DNA of 64,000 bases. It comes from Herbidospora mongoliensis. Lineage in GTDB: Bacteria > Actinomycetota > Actinomycetes > Streptosporangiales > Streptosporangiaceae. The position numbers were made by a program, and so were the translations under genes. The stretch lies in the NCBI RefSeq assembly GCF_001570545.1, contig NZ_BBXD01000009.1:1-64000 (forward strand), written 5' to 3'. Shown piece after piece: positions 51,490 to 58,156 of the stretch (positions within the stretch are counted from its first letter, which is position 1; each line of letters starts with the position of its first letter). Below the pieces are notes generated by a model. It was given only the letters and a program-made list of their open reading frames with translations. It was not told the DNA's origin and made no database searches.

Positions 51490-51522
51490 TTGACAGAGGA
51501 TTTCCCGCGTGTAAATTCACGG
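51490..51522 (+). promoter_or_regulatory. Promoter and overlapping inverted repeat before the sugar ABC genes
   Basis: TTGACA (51490-51495) and TAAATT (51512-51517) are spaced 16 bp. The -10 lies inside an inverted repeat CCGCGTG-TAAA-TTCACGG (51505-51522). A regulator bound there would block the promoter, allowing control of the transporter separately from the upstream genes. Confidence 0.5.
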
Positions 51523-51563
51523 TTCAGTCTTAACGATTTGCGTCCCACCCCCAGGGGGCCGAT

Positions 51564-52949
51564 ATGGCATCAATGAAAGCGCGAATCCTGTCCCTCGCCG
51601 CAGCCGCCACGTTGGCGGTCGCCGGCTGTTCGTCCGGCGGCGGTGGTCCGCAGGGCGAGCCCGCCGCGTCAGGGCAGGCGATAACGATGTGGACCTTCAA
51701 GCAGTCGCACGCGACCGCGCTCCAGAAGGCCGCGGAGAAGTTCACCGCCGACACCGGGATCTCGGTCAAGATCGAGGCCGTCACGCCCGACGACGTCTTC
51801 AAGAGCAAGATCCAGAGCGCCGCGCAGACGGGCGACCTGCCCGACGTGCTCGAGGCCCACGCCGCGGGCGAGGACCTGGAACTCGGCGCCTCCGGCCTGC
51901 TCGCCGACATCAGCGGCGACGTCAACGACGCCTGGCGGGCGCGGTTCCTGCCGTCCACGACGAACGCGGGCGTGCTCGACCAGGGCCGGATCGACCGGGC
52001 GGCGTCCGACTCGCCGTTCAAGACCGCCAAGGCCGGGTCGATGTACGCCGTCCCGTTCACAGCGGGCGCGTTCGGCATCGTCTACGCCAACAAGGAGAAG
52101 CTCACCGCCGCCGGGCTCGACCCGGACACTCCCCCGGCCAGCTGGGAGGAGTTCGTGGCGGCGCTCAAGACGTCCACGGAGAAGGACCCGCAGGGCGGTG
52201 GCCTCTCGCTCGGCCTGAAGGTCAGTCAGGTCGGGTTCAACTGGATCTACCAGCCGCTCGCCCACGCCTACCTGGGCAAGGAGAAGTTCCAGGGACTGTT
52301 CGGCAAGGACACCACGGCCGGGTTCGGGTCCCCCGACGGGGTCAAGACCCTCGACGTGTACTCGCAGATCACGCCCTACTGGATGCCCGGCGCGACGACC
52401 CTCGGGATCGACGAGGCCGACATCGCGTTCGCCCAGGGCAAGTCGGCCTACAACGTCGGCGGCACGTTCACCCTGGCGTTCCTGGCCCAGAACGGCATGT
52501 CACCCGACAAGGTCCTCACCTTCCCGATCCCGCCTTCGGCCGCCGGAGCGCACAAGGACATCGTGATGGCCCCGTTGGCTCTGACCTCCCTCGGTGTCAC
52601 CGCGACGTCCAAGAACAAGGCCGCCGCGCTGAAGTGGCTCGACTACGTCACCTCGCCGGCCGGGGCCGGTCTGGTCGCCAAGGAGTCGCTCGACCTTCCG
52701 GCCACCGACCTGGGCGCCGAGGCGGCCACGCTGATGGGCCCGGAACTGGCCGCGCTGCAGAAATACTTCACCGGAGCCCCCGAGAGCACCTACGACGCGG
52801 GCGACACGACGTTCTTCCCGGGAGGATACGACCAGGTCAAGCCGGGTGACGCGTTCGTGCGGCTGTCACCGCTGAAGGAACTCGACCCGGCGCAGGCCGG
52901 CAAGGAGCTCGACGCCATCTTCGGCGCGATGTGGAAGTCGGCCGAGTAA
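51564..52949 (+). CDS. Sugar ABC transporter substrate-binding lipoprotein
   Basis: A 461-aa family-1 solute-binding protein. Lipoprotein signal ends LAVAGC, so it is anchored to the membrane outside face. The mature region starts AITMWTFKQSHATALQKAAE, then FTADTGISVKIEAVTPDDVF and the hinge/binding segments YAVPFTAGAFGIVYANKEKL (about 152-171) and FAQGKSAYNVGGTFTLAF (about 288). It collects a sugar or sugar acid for the two permeases that follow. ATG 51564 follows an AGGGGG; ATG 51573 three codons later is equally possible. Confidence 0.93.
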   Translation: MASMKARILSLAAAATLAVAGCSSGGGGPQGEPAASGQAITMWTFKQSHATALQKAAEKFTADTGISVKIEAVTPDDVFKSKIQSAAQTGDLPDVLEAHAAGEDLELGASGLLADISGDVNDAWRARFLPSTTNAGVLDQGRIDRAASDSPFKTAKAGSMYAVPFTAGAFGIVYANKEKLTAAGLDPDTPPASWEEFVAALKTSTEKDPQGGGLSLGLKVSQVGFNWIYQPLAHAYLGKEKFQGLFGKDTTAGFGSPDGVKTLDVYSQITPYWMPGATTLGIDEADIAFAQGKSAYNVGGTFTLAFLAQNGMSPDKVLTFPIPPSAAGAHKDIVMAPLALTSLGVTATSKNKAAALKWLDYVTSPAGAGLVAKESLDLPATDLGAEAATLMGPELAALQKYFTGAPESTYDAGDTTFFPGGYDQVKPGDAFVRLSPLKELDPAQAGKELDAIFGAMWKSAE

Positions 52950-52951
52950 CC

Positions 52952-53872
52952 ATGGCATCGATCACACGTTCGCCCCGCCGGTGGAAGGAATGGCTCACCG
53001 GCTGGGCGTTCGTGTTCCCCGCTGTGGCTCTCTTCGCGGTGATGGGCGTCTACACGATCGGCAGCGGCCTCGCGCTCAGCTTCGCGTCGTGGAACGGGTT
53101 CACCCCCGAGTGGATCTGGGTGGGCCTGGAGAACTACGCCGACCTGCTGTGGGCCGACCCGTCGCTGGCCCCGGGGGTGCGCCGGGCGGCCTGGAACACC
53201 CTCCAGGTCTGCGTGGCCGTGCCGCTGCTGACGGTGCTCATCTCGCTGCCGCTGGCGATGACGCTCAACTCCGTGCGCCGCCTGCGGGGGCTGTTGCGCT
53301 CGGTGTACTTCCTCCCGTACGTCACCACCGGCATCGCCACCTACTACGCCTGGCGTTATCTGCTCGAACCCGAAGGGTCGATCAACCTGATGCTGCGCTC
53401 GGTGGGCCTCGGCTCGCTGGCGCAGCCGCAGGGCTGGCTGGCCAACCCGTCGACGGCGCTTTGGACGCTGATCTTCATCCTGGTCTGGTCGGCGGTGCCG
53501 ACCGCGACGCTGCTCTACCTGACCGGGCTCCAGGCGATCGACCCGAGCATGGTCGAGGCGGCCCGCATCGACGGCGCGGGGCCGCGGCAGGTGCTGTGGC
53601 GGATCATCGTGCCGCTGCTGACGCCGATGACGACCGGGATCGTGCTGCTGGGCGTCCGCGACTCGCTGCACGGGTTCCAGATCTTCCAGATCATGACGCT
53701 CGGCGGGCCCGGTGGGCACACCAACGTGCTCGCCCTGGAGACCTACGAACTGGCCTTCTTCAAGGGGCTGGCGCCGACGCTCGGGCTGTCGAGCGCGCTG
53801 GGCTGGCTGCTGTTCGTGGCGGCCGTGCTGCTGACGCTGGCCAACGCCCGGCTGCTGAGGAGGGTGCGATGA
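52952..53872 (+). CDS. Sugar ABC transporter permease, MalF type
   Basis: A 306-aa inner-membrane permease with about six helices (WAFVFPAVALFAVMGVYTIG near the N-terminus). The conserved EAA loop reads MVEAARIDGAGPRQVLWRII (about 200). It starts two bases after the binding-protein stop and its TGA overlaps the next gene's ATG. No ATPase gene accompanies the set; in actinomycetes such transporters often share a general ATPase (MsiK type) encoded elsewhere. Confidence 0.94.
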   Translation: MASITRSPRRWKEWLTGWAFVFPAVALFAVMGVYTIGSGLALSFASWNGFTPEWIWVGLENYADLLWADPSLAPGVRRAAWNTLQVCVAVPLLTVLISLPLAMTLNSVRRLRGLLRSVYFLPYVTTGIATYYAWRYLLEPEGSINLMLRSVGLGSLAQPQGWLANPSTALWTLIFILVWSAVPTATLLYLTGLQAIDPSMVEAARIDGAGPRQVLWRIIVPLLTPMTTGIVLLGVRDSLHGFQIFQIMTLGGPGGHTNVLALETYELAFFKGLAPTLGLSSALGWLLFVAAVLLTLANARLLRRVR

Positions 53873-54693
53873 CCGCCGCCCGCATCGCGAAGACGGCCGC
53901 GTACGTCGCGTTGACGATCTACGCCGCGCTGAGTCTCTATCCGTTCCTGTGGATGGTGTCGGGGGCGTTCAAGACCCGGGAGGAGATCCTCGACGGCGGT
54001 CACCTGATCCCCCGCGAGCCCACGTTCGACACGATCGTCACCACGTGGAACCAGCTCGCGTTCGTCGACTACTTCCGCAACAGCCTGGTCGTGACCGGGC
54101 TGACGGTGCTGGGCGTGCTGGTGGTCTACAGCCTGGCGTCGTACGCGTTCGCGGTGCTCAGGTTCCCCGGCGCGAAGACGCTCTACTGGCTGTTCGTGGC
54201 GCTGCTGTTCGTCCCGGGGATCACGATGCTGCTGCCGGTGGTCATCCTGGAGAACCGGCTGGGCCTGCTCGGCACCCACATGGGCCTGGTGCTGCCGTTC
54301 ATCAACGGCACGGCTCCCTTGACGGTGCTGCTGCTGACGGCGGCGTACCGATCGATTCCCAAAGAGCTGCGCGAGGCCGCGCGGGCCGACGGCGCGAGCG
54401 AGGCGCGGATCTTCCTGCGCGTCTACCTGCCGCTGACCAAGCCCGCGCACGTCACGATCGCGGTGCTGACGGCGGTCCCGACGTGGAACGAGTACGTGCT
54501 CAGCCGGGTCTCCCTCAACGACGAATCGCTCTACACGCTGCCTCTCGGGCTCGAATCCCTTATTTCCGGTACGGTCGTCCGCTACAACGAGGTGCTCGCG
54601 GCATCATTGATCATGGTGTTGCCGGTGGTCGCGCTGTTCGCGTTCCTCCAGCGCTACTTCGTCAACGGACTGGTCGGTGCGGTAAAAGGATGA
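53869..54693 (+). CDS. Sugar ABC transporter permease, MalG type
   Basis: A 274-aa permease partner. N-terminal helix YVALTIYAALSLYPFLWMVS, then KTREEILDGGHLIP as in CUT1 MalG proteins, and the EAA loop LREAARADGASEARIFLRVY (about 164-183). ATG overlaps the upstream stop by four bases, and its own stop overlaps the deaminase ATG, so the three genes are translationally coupled. Confidence 0.94.
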   Translation: MTAARIAKTAAYVALTIYAALSLYPFLWMVSGAFKTREEILDGGHLIPREPTFDTIVTTWNQLAFVDYFRNSLVVTGLTVLGVLVVYSLASYAFAVLRFPGAKTLYWLFVALLFVPGITMLLPVVILENRLGLLGTHMGLVLPFINGTAPLTVLLLTAAYRSIPKELREAARADGASEARIFLRVYLPLTKPAHVTIAVLTAVPTWNEYVLSRVSLNDESLYTLPLGLESLISGTVVRYNEVLAASLIMVLPVVALFAFLQRYFVNGLVGAVKG

Positions 54694-55175
54694 CCATGGT
54701 TACCGAAGCAGACATGCGCCACCTGCGGCGCTGCGTGGAACTGGCCCACGAGGCGTTCGACAAGGGCGAGGAGCCGTTCGGCTCGGTCCTGGCCACGGCC
54801 GACGGGACCAAGCTCGCCGAAGACCACAACCGCACGTCCGGCGGCGACCAGACCCTCCACCCGGAGTTCGAGCTGGCCCGCTGGGCCGCCAACAACATGA
54901 CGCCGCAGGACAGGGCGGGAGCGACCGTCTACACCTCCGGCGAACACTGCCCGATGTGCTCGGCCGCCCACGCCTGGGTCGGCCTGGGTCGCATCGTGTA
55001 CGTCGTCTCGGCCGCTCAGCTGACCGGGTGGCGCGACGGGTGGGGCGCGCCGTCGGCGCCGGTGCGCCCCTACCCGATCCAGGAGGTGGCCCCCGGCGTG
55101 ATCGTCGGAGGCCCGGTCCCGCAGTTCGAGGACGAGATGAAGGCCCTGCACCGGCGCACGTTCGAGCGCGGTTAA
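54690..55175 (+). CDS. Cytidine/guanine-deaminase-superfamily enzyme
   Basis: A 161-aa zinc deaminase of the CMP/dCMP-deaminase fold (nucleoside or guanine deaminase-like). Zinc motifs are HPEFELARWA (His-Pro-Glu, about 57) and SGEHCPMCSAAHAW (Cys-x-x-Cys, about 89), where most relatives have EPCPMC. The N-terminus RHLRRCVELAHEAFDKGEEP and PFGSVLA are typical. It is coupled by ATGA to the sugar permease, so its substrate might be linked to the transported compound (a nucleoside or amino-sugar-like molecule), which is speculation. Its end overlaps the convergent poxB-like gene by four bases. Confidence 0.85.
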   Translation: MTMVTEADMRHLRRCVELAHEAFDKGEEPFGSVLATADGTKLAEDHNRTSGGDQTLHPEFELARWAANNMTPQDRAGATVYTSGEHCPMCSAAHAWVGLGRIVYVVSAAQLTGWRDGWGAPSAPVRPYPIQEVAPGVIVGGPVPQFEDEMKALHRRTFERG

Positions 55176-56869
55176 CGGAGATTGACGCGGGCCATCCGCA
55201 GCGCCTCGCCGAATCCGCCGTCCAAGACCACCTTGCCCATCGACAGCGCGAAGCCCTTCGCCTGCTCGGCGGTGACGTGGGGCGGGATCGACAGGGCGTC
55301 CGGCGTGGTGACGACGTCCAGCACCGCCGGGCCCCGGTGCGCGAACACCTCGCGCACCGCGTCCGGCAGGTCGTCGGGGTCGGTCACCCGGCGGGTGGCG
55401 AACCCCATCGCGGCGGCGATGGCCGCGTAGTCGACCATGTCGTGGTCGGTGCCGAACGGCGGATCCCCCGCCACCAGCATCTCCAGCCGGACCATGCCGA
55501 GGCTGGAGTTGTTGTAGACGACCACCTTCACCGGCAGCTTGTGGGTCTTCAGCGTGAGCAGCTCACCCAGCAGCATCGCCAGCCCGCCGTCGCCCGACAA
55601 CGAGACGACCTGCCGCCCCGGCTCGGCGAACTGGGCGCCGATCGCCATCGGCAGCGCGTTGGCCATCGACCCGTGCTTGAACGACCCGAGCAGGCGGCGC
55701 CTGCCGTTCGGGGTGAGGTGACGGGCCGCCCACGTGCAGCACATTCCGGTGTCGACGGTGAAGATCGCGTCCTCGGCGGCGATCTCGTCGACGACGGTGG
55801 TGACGTAGTCGGGATGGATCGGGCTGCCGGTGTCGATGCCCGTGGCGATGGCCGAGTCGTGCACCTTGAGCATCGACTTCAGGAACGACCGGTCCTCCCG
55901 GGGTTCCAGCTTGTCGAGCAGCGCCCGCAGCGTCAGCCCGACGTCGGCCGCGATGCCCTGCACGAGCGGGGTGCGCCGCCCCAGCCTGGCCGGGTCGAGG
56001 TCGACCTGCACCGTGTCCCGCCCCGGCAGGAAGTCCCGGTACGGGAAGTCGGTGCCCAGCATCAGGATCAGGTCGGCCTCGTCGAGCGCCTTGGTGCAGG
56101 CGCCGTAGCCGAGCAGCCCGGTCATGCCGACGTCGTAGGGGTTGTCCCACTGGAGCAACTCCTTGCCGCGCATCGTGTGCCCGATCGGGGCGTTGACGCG
56201 TCCGGCGAGCTCCAGCACCTCCTTGCGGGCGCCGGTGCAGCCGATCCCCGCGAAGATCATGATCTTCTTCGCCGACCTGATCCGCCCGGCCAGCTGCTCG
56301 ACCGCCTCTTCCGAGGGCGCGGCCTTCGGCCGCGCGGCGGCCGGCGCCGACGTCGGCGGCCCTCCTGACGACGCGTCGGCCAGCACGTCGCCCGGCACGA
56401 CCAGCACCGCCGCCCCCCGGTGCCCGACGGCCGCCGCGATCGCCCCCATGGCCATCGGCGCGAGCTGCTCGGGCTGGGCGACCTCCTCGCAGTAGTGGGC
56501 GGTCTGGCGGAACAGCGCCTTCGGGTCGGTCTCCTGGAAGAACCCGGTGCCGATCTCCCGGGACACGATGTGGGAGGCGATCGCCAGCACCGGCGCCTCG
56601 GACCGGTGGGCGTCCATGATCCCCTGGATGAGGTGGGTGTTGCCGGGCCCGCACGACCCCGCGCAGACGGCCAGGCGGCCGGTGAGCTGCGCCTCGGCCG
56701 AGGCGGCGAACGCGGCGGCCTCCTCGTTGTGGACGTGCACCCATTCGAGCGTGCCGGACCGGCGTACGGCGTCGGTGAAGGCGTTCAGGCTGTCCCCCAC
56801 CAGGCCGTAGACGCGGGTGACCCCGGCGTCGACGAGCACCTGAACCAGATCGTCGGCGACATTCCGCAT
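55172..56869 (-). CDS. poxB: Pyruvate oxidase-like thiamine-diphosphate enzyme
   Basis: A 565-aa ThDP-dependent enzyme of the PoxB type (pyruvate to acetate and CO2 with quinone or oxygen as acceptor). N-terminal Pyr domain: VYGLVGDSLNAFTDAVR with catalytic Glu in HVHNEEAAAFAA (about 47) and GSCGPGNTHLIQGIMDA. Central FAD/Rossmann-like domain about 190-330. C-terminal PP domain with SLSGDGGLAMLLGELLT (about 420) and VVVYNNSSLGM (about 446), the ThDP/Mg motif. ATG 56869 has GGGGGAG at good distance; an ATG five codons upstream is less well placed. Confidence 0.92.
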   Translation of the reverse strand: MRNVADDLVQVLVDAGVTRVYGLVGDSLNAFTDAVRRSGTLEWVHVHNEEAAAFAASAEAQLTGRLAVCAGSCGPGNTHLIQGIMDAHRSEAPVLAIASHIVSREIGTGFFQETDPKALFRQTAHYCEEVAQPEQLAPMAMGAIAAAVGHRGAAVLVVPGDVLADASSGGPPTSAPAAARPKAAPSEEAVEQLAGRIRSAKKIMIFAGIGCTGARKEVLELAGRVNAPIGHTMRGKELLQWDNPYDVGMTGLLGYGACTKALDEADLILMLGTDFPYRDFLPGRDTVQVDLDPARLGRRTPLVQGIAADVGLTLRALLDKLEPREDRSFLKSMLKVHDSAIATGIDTGSPIHPDYVTTVVDEIAAEDAIFTVDTGMCCTWAARHLTPNGRRRLLGSFKHGSMANALPMAIGAQFAEPGRQVVSLSGDGGLAMLLGELLTLKTHKLPVKVVVYNNSSLGMVRLEMLVAGDPPFGTDHDMVDYAAIAAAMGFATRRVTDPDDLPDAVREVFAHRGPAVLDVVTTPDALSIPPHVTAEQAKGFALSMGKVVLDGGFGEALRMARVNLR

Positions 56870-56958
56870 TTCCAGCTCCCCCATTCTGAAATATGCGCTG
56901 AATTCGCAGAATACCTAATGAAATGGCATCAAGACTAATGGCGAAATCATTGTCGAGA

Positions 56959-56990
56959 TTTCACGGAAGCGCGCTGACAGGTGCGTGAAA
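56959..56990. promoter_or_regulatory. Inverted repeat before the methyltransferase gene
   Basis: TTTCACG and CGTGAAA are exact reverse complements spaced by 18 bp in the poxB-methyltransferase intergenic region. It could be an operator controlling one or both divergent genes. Nothing more specific can be said. Confidence 0.3.
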
Positions 56991-57050
56991 GGTCGCCGAA
57001 ATGGGCCGGGAGCAGGGTGATGACGTACCGGAAAGAACAAAGGAGACGTC

Positions 57051-58106
57051 ATGGACACCGCCAAGATCGAAGAATTCGCGATGAAGATCGCCATGGAGGG
57101 CCTGGGCTCCAGCCTGACCCTGCAGACCCACCTGGGCGACCGCCTCGGCCTGTTCCGCGCCATGGCCGGCGCGGGCCCAGTGACCAGCCACGAGCTCGCG
57201 GACAGAACCGGGCTCTCCGAACGCTACGTACGCGAATGGCTCCAGACCCAGGCCATCGCCGAGCACATCGGCTACGACCCGGCCACGCGCTCGTTCGAGC
57301 TCCCCGACGAGCACGCCCTCGTCCTGGCCGACGACACGACGATCGCGGCCCGCGCCTCGGAGTCGCAGGTCCAGGCCGCCTCCTGGAAGTCGGCCGACCA
57401 ACTGGCCGAGGCGTTCCGCAGCGGTGACGGCGTCGCCTGGCACCGCCACGACGACAACCTCTTCGGCGGCGTGTCCCGGTTCTTCGGGCCGCTCTACAGG
57501 TTCAGCCTGGTCGACCACTGGCTGCCCGCGCTGGAGGGCGTCACCGAGCGGCTGACCGCCGGGGCGCGGGTGCTCGACGTCGGCTGCGGCCTGGGCACCT
57601 CGACGATCCTGATGGCCGAGGCCTTCCCGGCGTCCCGGTTCGAGGGCGTCGACTACCACGAGGCGTCGATCGAGGACGCCCGCCAGGCCGCCAAGGCCGC
57701 CGGGGTGGACGCCCGGGTGCACTTCCACGTCTCCGACTCCACCGAGGAGCAGGGCGGCACCTGGGACCTCATCTGCTTCTTCGACGCCCTCCACGACATG
57801 GGCGACCCGCTCGAGGCCGCCCGCCGGGCCCGCGAGTCGCTCGCCGACGGCGGCACCGTGCTGCTCGTCGAGCCCATCGCCGCCGACCGCCTCGAAGACA
57901 GCATCGGCAGCCCGATCGCGGCCGCCTACTCCGCCGCCTCCGTCATGCTCTGCCTGCCGCACGGCCTGTCCGAGGGCGCGCGGCTGGGCCTGGGCAACCA
58001 GGCGGGCCCTGCGCGGATCGAGGCGCTGCTCCGCGAGGCCGGGTTCTCCCGGGTCCGGCTGGCCCTGTCGACCGACTACAACCTCGTCTTCGAAGCCCGC
58101 GCGTAG
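57051..58106 (+). CDS. Winged-helix plus SAM-dependent methyltransferase protein
   Basis: A 351-aa protein. Residues about 25-110 form a winged-helix/dimerisation domain like those of O-methyltransferases and Rv2258c-type proteins (GLFRAMAGAGPVTSHELADR, then SERYVREWLQTQA). Residues about 150-330 are a class-I methyltransferase: motif I VLDVGCGLGTSTILMAEAF (about 182-200), acidic DYHEASIEDA, and motif IV-like LICFFDALHDMGDP. It may methylate a small molecule or act as a metabolite-responsive protein. AAGGAGA precedes the ATG. A BTAD regulator gene follows after 50 bp. Confidence 0.88.
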   Translation: MDTAKIEEFAMKIAMEGLGSSLTLQTHLGDRLGLFRAMAGAGPVTSHELADRTGLSERYVREWLQTQAIAEHIGYDPATRSFELPDEHALVLADDTTIAARASESQVQAASWKSADQLAEAFRSGDGVAWHRHDDNLFGGVSRFFGPLYRFSLVDHWLPALEGVTERLTAGARVLDVGCGLGTSTILMAEAFPASRFEGVDYHEASIEDARQAAKAAGVDARVHFHVSDSTEEQGGTWDLICFFDALHDMGDPLEAARRARESLADGGTVLLVEPIAADRLEDSIGSPIAAAYSAASVMLCLPHGLSEGARLGLGNQAGPARIEALLREAGFSRVRLALSTDYNLVFEARA

Positions 58107-58116
58107 TCGTGTGAGA

Positions 58117-58142
58117 ATTGGGCCCGACAATTCGGGTCCAAT
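58117..58142 (+). promoter_or_regulatory. 26-bp inverted repeat before the BTAD regulator
   Basis: ATTGGGCCCGA and TCGGGTCCAAT are complementary at 10 of 11 positions around a CAAT loop, placed between the methyltransferase stop and the regulator ribosome-binding site. It could be an operator, an attenuator or an intercistronic hairpin. Confidence 0.5.
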
Positions 58143-58156
58143 CCTGGAGAACACGG

